A DNA stretch of 64,000 nt from 66-474 sp044464225 (GTDB taxonomy: Bacteria; Pseudomonadota; Gammaproteobacteria; Xanthomonadales; Rhodanobacteraceae). Made by a program: the position numbers and the translations under genes. The stretch spans positions 1-64,000 of the forward strand of contig JBIQLN010000013.1 of NCBI GenBank assembly GCA_044464225.1, given 5' to 3'. The notes under the pieces are model-generated. The model did not search any database. It had not been told where the DNA came from and was given only the letters and a program-made list of their open reading frames with translations. Shown here in pieces: positions 41,698 to 50,150 of the stretch. The first letter of the stretch is position 1. Each line of letters begins with the position of its first letter.

Positions 41698-42019
41698 GGC
41701 CAAAGGCCATCCAGCAGTGGATCGACCCCTGCGGCGGCTTTCATGGTGGGTGCCTCCGTGCGCGACGGTCGTCATTTTGCGCCCCCGGTGGCGGTGGCGA
41801 ATGCGCGGCAGGCTCTTGGCCGTCACCGTTCCGGCGCGCGGCAGTCCGGACATTCCGATCGCCTCATGCGGATGTTCGGTCGGCGGAAGCCCCACGCCGC
41901 GCAAAACCTTGTTTTCGCATACGTATGCGGTGGTCGTGTAACGAATTTTCACATCTGGCGGCCTGAATCGTGCTTGGGTTACGCCGATACCCCTGAAGTA
42001 TTCCTGCGTCAGTCCCCCC

Positions 42020-44119
42020 ATGATTCAAGGCACTTATGCCCCCGGTCTGGTGGGCATGTCCATCCTCGTCGCGATCGTCGCGGCGTATACGGCCATCGAC
42101 CTGGCGCGGCGCATCGCCTCGACGCGCGATCGCGCGTCGCGCTGGTGGCTGATCGGCGGAGCCTGCGCGATGGGCACCGGCATCTGGTCGATGCATTTCG
42201 TGGGCATGCTCGCTTATCGCTTGCCGGTACCGACGGGATACGACCCGGGCATCACGCTGCTGTCGTGGCTGATCGCGATCGCGGCGTCGGGTTTCGCGTT
42301 GTGGCTGACGTCACGTCCGCAACTTTCGCTGCATCGCTGGATCGTGGGTTCGCTGATCCTGGGCGGCGGCATCGCGGGCATGCATTACACCGGCATGGAA
42401 GCGATGCGGATGCAGCCCGCCATTGATTACGCGCGTGGCTTGTTCGCCTCGTCGATCGTGGTGGCGGTGGTGGTGTCCGGCATGGGCCTGCGCGTCATGC
42501 ACGTACTGCGCACCGCGCCGCGACACGCCCACTGGCTGCGGCTGGCGGCGGCGCTGCTCATCGGACTCAGCATCGTGGGCATGCATTACCTTGCAATGGC
42601 GGCGGCGCGCTTCCCGGCGGGCAGCATCTGCGGCGCGGCCGGGTACGGCCTGCACGCCGAACGCCTGGCCACCCTGATCATCGTCGGTTCGCTCGGCATG
42701 CTGACGATGGCGCTGGTGATTTCATTGCTGGACCAGATGTTGCAGTCGCGCACCGCGGCGCTGGCCAATTCGCTGGCCAGCGCCAACCAGAAGCTGACGC
42801 AGCTTGCCCTGCACGACCCGCTGACCCGTTTGCCAAACCGCATGTTGCTGGAGGAACGCCTCGCGCAGTCCATTGCGCTGGGCAAGCGCTTTGCGGTGAT
42901 CTACATGGATCTGGACGGCTTCAAGGCGGTCAACGACGCCTTGGGCCATCACATGGGCGACCAGTTGCTGGTCGAGGTGGCCGGACGGCTGGAAGCGGTG
43001 CGCCGCCCCACCGACGTGATCTCGCGGCAGGGCGGCGATGAATTCGTGTTGCTGGTCCACGTCGATGACCGCGGCGATGCCGAAGCGGAAGCGCTGCGCC
43101 TGATCGAGCTGATCCGCCAGACCGTGGTCGTGGATGCGCAGCCGCTCCACGTTTCCGCCAGCATCGGCATCGCGCTGCACCCCGCCGACGGAGCCGACCC
43201 CGCCACGCTGCTGTCCAACGCCGATGCGGCGATGTACCACGCGAAGAAGCAGGGCCGCAACGGCTACTGCTTCTTCGAATCGCGAATGAACAAGCAGGCA
43301 CAGACGCTGCTGCAGTTGACCAAGGCCTTGGCGCCGGCGCTGGCCCGCAACGAGTTCCGGCTTCTGTACCAGCCGCAGTACGACGCAACCACCGGATCCC
43401 TGGTGGGTGTCGAGGCGCTGGTGCGTTGGCATCATCCCACGCGCGGGGTGATCGCGCCGGATGTCTTCATCCCGCTCGCCGAACGCAGCGGATTGATCGT
43501 CGAGCTGGGGGTGTGGATCCTGGACGCGGCTTGCCGGCAACTCCTGGCCTGGCATCGTGAAGGCCATCCCGTGCAGATGTCGGTGAACCTGTCGGCTGCC
43601 CAATTCTGCAACATGCGGCTGGTGGAGGACATCAAGGCGTGCCTGGAAAAATACGCATTGCCGTCCCGCTACCTGACGCTGGAAATCACCGAATCCACCG
43701 CGATGCAGGACGTGGAACACAGCATGCGCATGCTGCGCCAGTTGCGTGCGCTCGGCGTGCGCATCTCCATCGACGACTTCGGCACCGGTTACTCCAGCCT
43801 TGCCTACCTGAAGCGCCTGCCCGCCAGCGAACTGAAGATAGACCGCAACTTCGTGCAGGGTCTGTGCGAAGGGCAGGAAGACGCGGCGATCGTGTCGGCG
43901 ATCATCGCCCTGGGCAAGACGCTCGGCTTGACGGTGATCGCCGAGGGCGTGGAAACGCGCGAGCAGCAGGAGTTCCTCGCGCGGCAGGGTTGCGACATCC
44001 TGCAGGGCTATCTGCTGGGTCCGCCGACGTGGCCCGAAACACTGCACCTGGCCGACTGTCGTACCAACGTGATCGAGCTGCCGGTACGCACGCTGGAAGC
44101 GGCCGCCTCGCAGCTCTGA
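42020..44119 (+). CDS. MHYT-GGDEF-EAL membrane c-di-GMP protein
   Basis: A 699-residue inner-membrane protein. The N-terminal MHYT domain (about 1-245) has seven predicted membrane segments and the three motif copies MHFVGM (58), MHYTGM (121) and MHYLAM (188), thought to bind copper and sense O2, CO or NO. A GGDEF domain with intact 'QGGDEF' (near 339) and an EAL domain with intact 'EALVRW' (464) follow, plus 'EITESTAM', 'DDFGTGYSSL' and 'AEGVET'. Both c-di-GMP synthesis and breakdown look possible. It lies between flgL and convergent fliR, inside the flagellar region, which suggests a motility role. Confidence 0.92.
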   Translation: MIQGTYAPGLVGMSILVAIVAAYTAIDLARRIASTRDRASRWWLIGGACAMGTGIWSMHFVGMLAYRLPVPTGYDPGITLLSWLIAIAASGFALWLTSRPQLSLHRWIVGSLILGGGIAGMHYTGMEAMRMQPAIDYARGLFASSIVVAVVVSGMGLRVMHVLRTAPRHAHWLRLAAALLIGLSIVGMHYLAMAAARFPAGSICGAAGYGLHAERLATLIIVGSLGMLTMALVISLLDQMLQSRTAALANSLASANQKLTQLALHDPLTRLPNRMLLEERLAQSIALGKRFAVIYMDLDGFKAVNDALGHHMGDQLLVEVAGRLEAVRRPTDVISRQGGDEFVLLVHVDDRGDAEAEALRLIELIRQTVVVDAQPLHVSASIGIALHPADGADPATLLSNADAAMYHAKKQGRNGYCFFESRMNKQAQTLLQLTKALAPALARNEFRLLYQPQYDATTGSLVGVEALVRWHHPTRGVIAPDVFIPLAERSGLIVELGVWILDAACRQLLAWHREGHPVQMSVNLSAAQFCNMRLVEDIKACLEKYALPSRYLTLEITESTAMQDVEHSMRMLRQLRALGVRISIDDFGTGYSSLAYLKRLPASELKIDRNFVQGLCEGQEDAAIVSAIIALGKTLGLTVIAEGVETREQQEFLARQGCDILQGYLLGPPTWPETLHLADCRTNVIELPVRTLEAAASQL

Positions 44120-44129
44120 CCGGCGCGCT

Positions 44130-44921
44130 TCACGGGATCGGCGCCATCGCCTGGATCATCGCCTGCATCGTCTGCAGGCCCTGGCCGAACAGCGCGTCGA
44201 GGTAGCGGCCCAGGTCGGTCATCAGGACGCCGAGCAGCACCAGTCCCAGCGTCAGCGACATCGGGAAACCCACCGAGAACACCGTCATCTGGGGGGCCGA
44301 ACGATTGAGGATGCCGAGGCAGAGGTTGACGATCAGCAGCGCCGCGATCAGCGGCAGGGCCAGCGCCAGCCCCGAGGCGAAAATGGTGGCGCCGGAGCGC
44401 GCCAGCAAATCGAAGGCACCCACGTTCAAGCCAGCCACGCCCACCGGCAGCGCGTGGAAGCTGAAGGCGAGTGTTTCGATCACCATCAGGTGGCCATTCA
44501 ACGCCAGGAACATCAGCAGGCTGATCATGTAGAACAGCCGCGACAACACCATGGTGTTGGTGCCGGTGTCGGGCGACACGAACGTCGCGAAGGCCAGGCC
44601 CATTTGCAGGCCGATGAAGTCGCCGGCCGCCATCACCGCGGTGAACGTCACGCGCAACACCAGGCCCAGCGCGGCGCCGATCAGGATCTGTTCGACGATG
44701 ATGCCGAGCCCCGCCCACGACCAGATCGGAACCACGGGAAACGGCGGCAGGCCGGGCGCGACCACGAAGGTGATCAGGGCCGCCAAACCCACTTTCACGG
44801 GGCGCGGAATGCTCGAATGGCCGAGCAGGGGCGCGGTCATCATGAACGCGAGCAGCCGGAAGAACGGCCACAGGAACAATGCCAGCCATCCGTAAAGCTG
44901 CGCGTGGGTGACGGTCAACAT
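44130..44921 (-). CDS. fliR: Flagellar export gate protein FliR
   Basis: A 263-residue inner-membrane component of the type III export gate, completing the FliP5-FliQ4-FliR1 core. Hydrophobic segments span the protein, with the family motifs 'FMMTAPLLGHSSIPRPVKVG' and 'GLQMGLAFATFVSP'. It is the last gene of the fliF-fliR operon, 19 bases after fliQ, and converges on the MHYT gene with a 10-base gap. Confidence 0.93.
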   Translation of the reverse strand: MLTVTHAQLYGWLALFLWPFFRLLAFMMTAPLLGHSSIPRPVKVGLAALITFVVAPGLPPFPVVPIWSWAGLGIIVEQILIGAALGLVLRVTFTAVMAAGDFIGLQMGLAFATFVSPDTGTNTMVLSRLFYMISLLMFLALNGHLMVIETLAFSFHALPVGVAGLNVGAFDLLARSGATIFASGLALALPLIAALLIVNLCLGILNRSAPQMTVFSVGFPMSLTLGLVLLGVLMTDLGRYLDALFGQGLQTMQAMIQAMAPIP

Positions 44922-44940
44922 GGCGTGGCCACGAAGACGT

Positions 44941-45210
44941 TCAGTGCGCCAGCAGCGGCAGGCTCTGCAGCAGCGCGGTGGTGTAGTCGACGATCACCGA
45001 CACCATCCATGGACCCGCAACGATCACCACCACGCACACCCCGAGGATCTTCGGAATGAACGACAGGGTCATTTCGTTGATCTGGGTCGCGGCCTGGAAC
45101 AGGCTCACCAGCAAACCGACCGCGAGTGCGGTCAGCAGCAGCGGCGCCGACAACATCAGCGCCACCATCATCGCGTGGTGCGACAGGCTCATGACGGTTT
45201 CGGGAGACAT
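44941..45210 (-). CDS. fliQ: Flagellar export gate protein FliQ
   Basis: An 89-residue protein with two membrane helices. The motif 'LLVSLFQAATQINEMTLSFI' (residues 33-52) and the following 'PKILGV' are the FliQ signature between the helices. The length matches the family. It lies 27 bases after fliP on the same strand. Confidence 0.95.
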   Translation of the reverse strand: MSPETVMSLSHHAMMVALMLSAPLLLTALAVGLLVSLFQAATQINEMTLSFIPKILGVCVVVIVAGPWMVSVIVDYTTALLQSLPLLAH

Positions 45211-45237
45211 CTCGGGTTCCTCGCGGAAGGCCGCCGG

Positions 45238-46014
45238 TCAGGCGGAAAAGCTCTGGACGAGCGAGCCGATGATCAGATGCCAGCCGTCCACCAGCACGAA
45301 CAGCATCAACTTGAACGGCAGCGAGATCGTGGCGGGCGGCACCATCATCATGCCCAGCGCCATCAGCACGCTGGCCACCACCAGGTCGATGATCAGGAAC
45401 GGGATGAAAATGGTGAAGCCGATCTGGAACGCGGTCTTCAATTCACTGGTGACGTAGGCCGGCACCAGCACGCGCATCGGCACGTCGGCCGGACCCTGCA
45501 TCGGGCCGACCTTGGCCAGCCGCGCGAACATCGCGAGATCGGCCTCGCGGGTCTGCGAGATCATGAATTCGTGGAACGGCTTGCTGCCGGTGTCGAGCGC
45601 CTGCTGCATGGTGATGGTGCCCTTGCTGAGCGGCGCCCAGGCCGTGTCGTAGGCCTGGCTGAAGGTCGGCGCCATCACGAAGAAGGTCAGGAACAGCGTC
45701 AGCCCCAGCAGTACCTGGTTGGGCGGTGCCGAGGACGTGCCCAGCGCGGTACGCAGCAGGCTCAGCACGATGATGATCCGCGTGAAGCAGGTCATCATCA
45801 GCAACGCGGCCGGCAGGAAGGCGAGGCTGGTCAGCAGCAGCAGTGTCTGCAACTGGATCGACCATTGCTGGCCGCCGTCGGCCGTCGGCTTGCTGGTCAG
45901 CGCGGGCAGCGTGGCTTGCGCGTGCGCGAGGTGCGGCAGCGCGACGATCACCGCCAGCACCAGCACCAGCCACGCCGGTTTCAGCGCGGAGCGAAGCCAT
46001 TGCGTCGAGCGCAA
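45238..46014 (-). CDS. fliP: Flagellar export gate protein FliP
   Basis: A 258-residue inner-membrane pore protein. A signal peptide ('LVLVLAVIVALPHLAHA') is followed by 'LQTLLLLTSLAFLPAALLMM' and the signature 'TCFTRIIIVLSLLRTALGT'. The C-terminal 'IGFTIFIPFLIIDLVVASVL' and 'LFVLVDGWHLIIGSL' are typical. The start is unusual: no ATG or GTG precedes the signal peptide closely, and TTG 46014 is the best fit. The frame stays open upstream through a repeat element to an ATG at 46290 that overlaps the fliO stop codon, giving a 350-codon frame. The native start may have been displaced by the repeat. Confidence 0.88.
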   Translation of the reverse strand: MRSTQWLRSALKPAWLVLVLAVIVALPHLAHAQATLPALTSKPTADGGQQWSIQLQTLLLLTSLAFLPAALLMMTCFTRIIIVLSLLRTALGTSSAPPNQVLLGLTLFLTFFVMAPTFSQAYDTAWAPLSKGTITMQQALDTGSKPFHEFMISQTREADLAMFARLAKVGPMQGPADVPMRVLVPAYVTSELKTAFQIGFTIFIPFLIIDLVVASVLMALGMMMVPPATISLPFKLMLFVLVDGWHLIIGSLVQSFSA

Positions 46015-46019
46015 AACCG

Positions 46020-46195
46020 ATTCCGGATCGCGCTGCGCGCGTCCGGAATGACCATCAGGATCGTGCGGACATGTCTTGTCATTCCGGGGCCGCTCCCGCG
46101 CAGCGAGAGCGGAACCCGACTGCGTTTGCGGGACTGGAAAAGCGAACGCCGAAGGCGGCCCGAAGGGCTCGCGCCATGGATGGCGCGAGTCAATC
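46020..46195. repeat. Two partial GTCATTCCGG elements between fliO and fliP
   Basis: A right-end fragment (46020-46052, ending TCCGGAATGAC) is followed by a left-end-plus-core fragment (46078-46195). The second starts GTCATTCCGG and contains GCGAACGCCGAAGGCGGCCC, then GCGCCATGGATGGCGC. Both match the full copy at 38223-38428 in the same orientation. They fill most of the 272-base fliO-fliP spacer and end 6 bases before the proposed fliP start, in an operon otherwise packed with short or overlapping junctions. Confidence 0.78.
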
Positions 46196-46286
46196 GGTGG
46201 CCGTGGACCACGCGGCAGAGTGGACGACGCCTCCGGAAAAGCGCGGCAGGCGTCGGACATTGGCGCGATACGAAGCACGCGCGCGA

Positions 46287-46700
46287 TCATCGGCCGCCCC
46301 CGCCGAGGTTCTGCTTGAGTGCGGCGGCAAAACGCTTGGCGAAGGTGTCGCCCGCCGGCGCGACCGGACCCGCCGGCGCCGGCGCGGTCGTGTCGGCCGG
46401 CAGCTCATGCAATTTGCTGATGCCGCCGGCGGTGACGCCGAGTACCAGCCAGGTGCCTTCCACTTCGACGATCACCACCCGTTCCTTGGTACCCACTGCC
46501 TTGGCGGCGACGAGCCTGATGCGCTGGCCGAGCGAACCGCCACCCGGCCCCCATCGACGGATCAGCCACGCGCACAGGAAGATCACGCCCACGATGACCA
46601 GCAGCGCGAACGCGACTTTCCCCATTGCGGCGAGGCCGCCCACGTTGGCGGCGCCGGTCAGCGAAGAGGGCAGGGCCGATGAAGGTGCGGCGGCGCTCAT
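46287..46700 (-). CDS. fliO: Flagellar export assembly protein FliO
   Basis: A 137-residue protein with one membrane helix ('VAFALLVIVGVIFLCAWLI', about residues 29-47) and a cytoplasmic domain containing 'SLGQRIRLVAAKAVGTKERV' and 'GTWLVLGVTAGGISKLHEL', the FliO pattern. It helps assemble the FliP ring. Pro/Ala-rich ends are usual. It lies 7 bases after fliN. Confidence 0.9.
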   Translation of the reverse strand: MSAAAPSSALPSSLTGAANVGGLAAMGKVAFALLVIVGVIFLCAWLIRRWGPGGGSLGQRIRLVAAKAVGTKERVVIVEVEGTWLVLGVTAGGISKLHELPADTTAPAPAGPVAPAGDTFAKRFAAALKQNLGGGGR

Positions 46701-46707
46701 GGCACGC

Positions 46708-47202
46708 TCAGCGATTCAGCCGCTGCAGCCGCTCCGACGGGGTGATGATTTCGGTGATGCGGATGCCGAACTTGTCTTCCACCACCACCACTTCGCCCTG
46801 GGCGATCAGGTAGCCGTTGATCAGGATGTCCATCGGCTCGCCGGGGAGGCCATCGAGTTCGACGACCGAGCCCTGCGCCAGTTCCAGCAGCTGCTTGATG
46901 GTGAGCCGGGTGCGGCCGAGCTCCACGCTCAGCTTCACCGGAATGTCCATGATCATTTCCAGGTCGCGGGCGTTGACGCCGTCGGCGTTCGCGCTGAGCG
47001 GCTGGAACACGTCGGCGCCGGCGTTGCGTGGCGGCGTCACGGCCTTTGCCTCGGCGCCGGCCGGCGCCGAGGCCTGTTCGGCCAACGCTTCGGCCCACGG
47101 ATCGGCTTCGACAGTCGCGGTGGCGGCCTGTTCGTTCGGATTTTCCGCGGCATCGGTCTTGGCGGCGGATTTCGCGGCTTTCTTCACGGTCGGATTACTC
47201 AT
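46708..47202 (-). CDS. fliN: Flagellar motor switch protein FliN
   Basis: A 164-residue C-ring protein. The SpoA domain in the C-terminal half reads 'MIMDIPVKLSVELGRTRLTI', 'LAQGSVVELDGLPGEPMDIL' and 'KFGIRITEIITPSERLQRL', the full FliN signature. An Ala/Glu/Lys-rich N-terminal extension of about 80 residues is present, as in many gammaproteobacteria. The ATG at 47202 overlaps the fliM stop codon by 8 bases. Confidence 0.95.
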   Translation of the reverse strand: MSNPTVKKAAKSAAKTDAAENPNEQAATATVEADPWAEALAEQASAPAGAEAKAVTPPRNAGADVFQPLSANADGVNARDLEMIMDIPVKLSVELGRTRLTIKQLLELAQGSVVELDGLPGEPMDILINGYLIAQGEVVVVEDKFGIRITEIITPSERLQRLNR

Positions 47203-48238
47203 GGTCGGATTCCTGGGCTGTCGGCATGCGGCCCTTGACGAAGACATCGACGGCGGTGCCGTCCGGATTGGAATGGTTGATGACGCGTTGCACCCGCAAC
47301 GCGCGCTGGTTCTTGTGGCTGCCGTACTCGCATTCGAGTACCGGCACGCCATGGACGTGCGCGGTCACCGATTTGGGCAGTTCGATCGGCAGCACGTCGC
47401 CCACTTTCAATGCGCGCACCTTGCGGATGCGGCTGGGCACCGTGACGAACTCGGCCACGAGGTCGACTTCGGAGTCGCGCAGTTTGCCGGCCATGCGCTG
47501 CGTCCAACCCTGGTCGTTGCCGTCCTGCGCGCCGATGGCGGGATTGGCCAGCACGTCACGCAGCGGCTCGATCATCGAATAGGGAATGCAGATCTGGAAA
47601 TAGCTGCTCAGGTTGCCCACATCGATGTGGAACGTGGTGTTGACGATGATCTCGTTGGGCGAGTTGGTGATGTTGGCAAACTTCGCCTGCACTTCCGAGC
47701 GCACGTATGCCATCTCCAGCGCATACACCGTCTGCCAGCACTTCTGGTAACTGTCGAGCGCCAGGTCCAGCACGCGCCGGATGATGCGTTGCTCGGTGTT
47801 GGTGAATTCGCGGCCTTCGGACTTGGTGACGAAGCGGCCGTCGCCGCCGAACAGGTTGTCCACCACCATGTAGATCAGGTTGGGCGGAAACACCACCAGC
47901 GCGGTGCCGCGCAGCGGCTTCATGCTCACCAGGTTGAGGTTCGTGGGCACCGGCACGTTGCGCACGAAATCCCGATAGCTCTGGTAGTGCATGCTCTCGA
48001 CGGTGATGTCGGCGCTGCGGCGGATCAGGTTGAACAGGCCCACGCGGAAGCGTCGCGCGAAACGCTGGTTGATCAGGTCCAGCCCGTGCAGCCGCTCGCG
48101 GATCACCCGGTGCTGCGAGGCCGGGTCATACGCGCGGATGCGCGCGACGCCGGCGGGCTCGGCTTCCTTCTTGTCGCCGCCCGGCCCGTTGAGCAGGGCG
48201 TCGATTTCTTCCTGGGACAGCAGTTCGTCTTCGGCCAT
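47195..48238 (-). CDS. fliM: Flagellar motor switch protein FliM
   Basis: A 347-residue C-ring protein. The N-terminal CheY-P binding peptide 'LLSQEEIDALLNG' (residues 6-18) is intact. The middle CheC-like domain includes 'QRFARRFRVGLFNLIRRSAD' and 'LFGGDGRFVTKSEGREFTN'. The C-terminal SpoA domain includes 'LKVGDVLPIELPKSVTAHVH'. Presence of the CheY peptide implies chemotactic switching. It lies 12 bases after fliL. Confidence 0.96.
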   Translation of the reverse strand: MAEDELLSQEEIDALLNGPGGDKKEAEPAGVARIRAYDPASQHRVIRERLHGLDLINQRFARRFRVGLFNLIRRSADITVESMHYQSYRDFVRNVPVPTNLNLVSMKPLRGTALVVFPPNLIYMVVDNLFGGDGRFVTKSEGREFTNTEQRIIRRVLDLALDSYQKCWQTVYALEMAYVRSEVQAKFANITNSPNEIIVNTTFHIDVGNLSSYFQICIPYSMIEPLRDVLANPAIGAQDGNDQGWTQRMAGKLRDSEVDLVAEFVTVPSRIRKVRALKVGDVLPIELPKSVTAHVHGVPVLECEYGSHKNQRALRVQRVINHSNPDGTAVDVFVKGRMPTAQESDHE

Positions 48239-48250
48239 GGGCGCGGCGTC

Positions 48251-48730
48251 TCACTGCACGATGAATTGGGTGAAGAGGACCTTGTCCACCAGCAGCGCGG
48301 GCTGCGCGTCGGCGAACTGCTTCAGCAACGAGGCGCGGATCGCTTCGGCCAGCTTCTGCTTGCCGTCGCTGGTGATCAGCGCGTCGGCGTCCTGCCCCGA
48401 CAGCACCATCAACATGCGGTTGCGGACCTGCGGCAGGTGCGCCCTCAGGAATTCCTGGGTGGATTCGTTGCCCAACTGCAGCGTCATGCCGACGTACAGC
48501 AGGCGATCGCCGCCTTCCAGATTCACGGTGAAGGAATCGAGGTCGAGGAACACCGGCTTCTCGGCACGCTTGGGCGCCATCGCTGCGGCCACGGCCTGGT
48601 CGCTGGCGACGGACTTCGCGCGCTTGTTGAGCAGCAGCCATCCGGCCGCGCCACCCGCGCCGAGCAGCACGACCAGCAAAATGACGAGGATCAACCAGAG
48701 CTTGGCGATGCCTTGTTGCGAAGATTTCAT
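48251..48730 (-). CDS. fliL: Flagellar basal-body protein FliL
   Basis: A 159-residue single-pass membrane protein of the FliL family that stabilises stators around the motor. The membrane helix 'LWLILVILLVVLLGAGGAAG' spans residues 11-30. The periplasmic domain includes 'VFLDLDSFTVNLEGGDRLLY', 'VGMTLQLG' and the C-terminal 'VDKVLFTQFIVQ', all typical. A 155-base spacer separates it from fliK. Confidence 0.93.
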   Translation of the reverse strand: MKSSQQGIAKLWLILVILLVVLLGAGGAAGWLLLNKRAKSVASDQAVAAAMAPKRAEKPVFLDLDSFTVNLEGGDRLLYVGMTLQLGNESTQEFLRAHLPQVRNRMLMVLSGQDADALITSDGKQKLAEAIRASLLKQFADAQPALLVDKVLFTQFIVQ

Positions 48731-48885
48731 GGGTCGCCTTCTCTGAAGCGGGTTTCAGTGGATGGAGGCAGTATGCCGATCCGCGCGTGGTGACCATTGC
48801 GGGAAAAGCACACCGGAATGCGCGCTGTCCGTGGTTTTGACCGGCGACGACCGTCCTTGCGGGACGACGGATGGAACGCGGGGGG

Positions 48886-50133
48886 TCAGGCGTACAAATC
48901 GACGCCGCCGGCACCGGTTCGCGGCAACACGCCAGGCACCGGGCGTGCGGCCGTGATGCCTTCGACTTCCACTGCACCGCCGAATGAAGGCGACGACGAC
49001 GAACGGCCGAAGCTGCCGGCACCCGATTGTTGCTGCTGTTGCTGGCCGACCGTCGCTTCACCGAGCGCGATGCCCTGTCCGGCCAGCGCGTCGCGGAGCT
49101 GAGGAATCGCCTGCTGTACCGCATCGCGCACCTGCGCGTGCGCGGCGAAGAAGTGGGCCTGCGCGATCTGGTCGTTGACGTGCAGGCTGATCTGCAGCGG
49201 TCCGAGTTCCTTCGGGTGCAGGTGCAGCTCGATCTGGTGGTCACCGCGCTGGCTGAAGCGGATCAATTGCTGGCCGAGTTCGTTCTGCCAGGGCGCGGAA
49301 CCGACCGGCGCCTGCAGCGTGGCGGTGGAAGCCATCGCCGTCGCCTGGGTGGGGGCGGCTTGCGGTGCGGCGTGGGTGCTGAAGAGTCCGTTGACCGCGG
49401 ACGACACGGCGCCGTTGTCGGCGTGCGTCGGCGCCGCCGCATGCGGGGATGCGTCCGCGGCGGAAAGCAGTTGCGATCCAAAGCCGTTCCCGTTGCCGGG
49501 GGTACCTGCATCCGTGCCGGCGTGGCTGGAGCCGGTCGAAGTCACGGTCTGCGTGGCTTGTTGCAGTTGCTGGAGTTGATGGCGGTTGTCGCTGCCGCGC
49601 GCGTCGGCATGCGCGGTCTTGTCCGGTCCGGCAGCGGTCGCGCCACTACCCTTGGCGGCGTCCGCCGCCGCAGTTTGTCCGCCTTGGGCGCCCACGGCTG
49701 CAAGCGCGGCGTGGATGGCCACGGCGATCGGCATGTTCGGCGTTGGGGCGTCCTTGGCGTGGGCGTGTTTGCCCTTGTCGTCGCCATCGGACTTCTTGCT
49801 CACCCTTTGCGCGTCCTTTTCTTCGGGTTTTCGCGCGTCTTTCAGGTCGGCTTGCGGCGCGTCGCCGCCATCGGGTTTGGCATCTTCCGCCGCCAGCAAA
49901 TCGGCGGGAACGAGTTGTGCGCGCAGCGCCTGGCTGGCGGCGCCCTTCGCGGTCGCGGCGGCGCGAGGCGCGGAAGCCGCCGCAAGCAGCGTCAATCCCG
50001 CGGGCGCGGCCTGGGCGTTCGCCGCTTCCTCGAGAATGGATGCGAACTGCGCGACCGGCTCGGCGTTGCCGGCAGGCTTGCCGGTCAGCGGCGCGTTGGC
50101 GGCGTTGCCGGCAAGCAGATGGATGATGTCCAT
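48886..50133 (-). CDS. fliK: Flagellar hook-length control protein FliK
   Basis: A 415-residue exported molecular ruler. The N-terminal two-thirds is low-complexity, rich in Ala, Lys, Asp and His. The C-terminal Flg_hook domain reads 'GDHQIELHLHPKELGPLQIS', 'LHVNDQIAQAHFFAAHAQVR' and 'IPQLRDALAGQGIALGEA', diagnostic for FliK. A Gln run and a Ser/Gly tail close the protein. The ATG at 50133 has AGGGGG upstream; the frame is open further without similarity. The gap to fliJ is 17 bases. Confidence 0.92.
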   Translation of the reverse strand: MDIIHLLAGNAANAPLTGKPAGNAEPVAQFASILEEAANAQAAPAGLTLLAAASAPRAAATAKGAASQALRAQLVPADLLAAEDAKPDGGDAPQADLKDARKPEEKDAQRVSKKSDGDDKGKHAHAKDAPTPNMPIAVAIHAALAAVGAQGGQTAAADAAKGSGATAAGPDKTAHADARGSDNRHQLQQLQQATQTVTSTGSSHAGTDAGTPGNGNGFGSQLLSAADASPHAAAPTHADNGAVSSAVNGLFSTHAAPQAAPTQATAMASTATLQAPVGSAPWQNELGQQLIRFSQRGDHQIELHLHPKELGPLQISLHVNDQIAQAHFFAAHAQVRDAVQQAIPQLRDALAGQGIALGEATVGQQQQQQSGAGSFGRSSSSPSFGGAVEVEGITAARPVPGVLPRTGAGGVDLYA

Positions 50134-50150
50134 GGATTCCCCCTTGTGCC

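Noticed and set aside
41441..41941. A 166-codon plus-strand frame between flgL and the MHYT gene
   Set aside because: Arg-rich product without structure or ribosome site. The opposite strand has the more protein-like membrane segments.
41964..41990. TGAATCGT-N11-GCCGATAC as a sigma-28 promoter for the MHYT gene
   Set aside because: The -10 is identical to that of flgM, but the -35 (TGAATCGT) keeps too little of TAAAG to support it.
44908..47238. A 776-codon plus-strand open frame opposite fliQ-fliP-fliO-fliN
   Set aside because: It is antisense to well-identified genes with overlapping junctions, and the product is Gln/Arg/His-rich without family pattern. This is a by-product of high GC codon bias.
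48853..48868. CGTCC/GGGACG hairpin between fliK and fliL as a terminator
   Set aside because: Short stem and no U-tract, and it lies inside an operon that must be read through.
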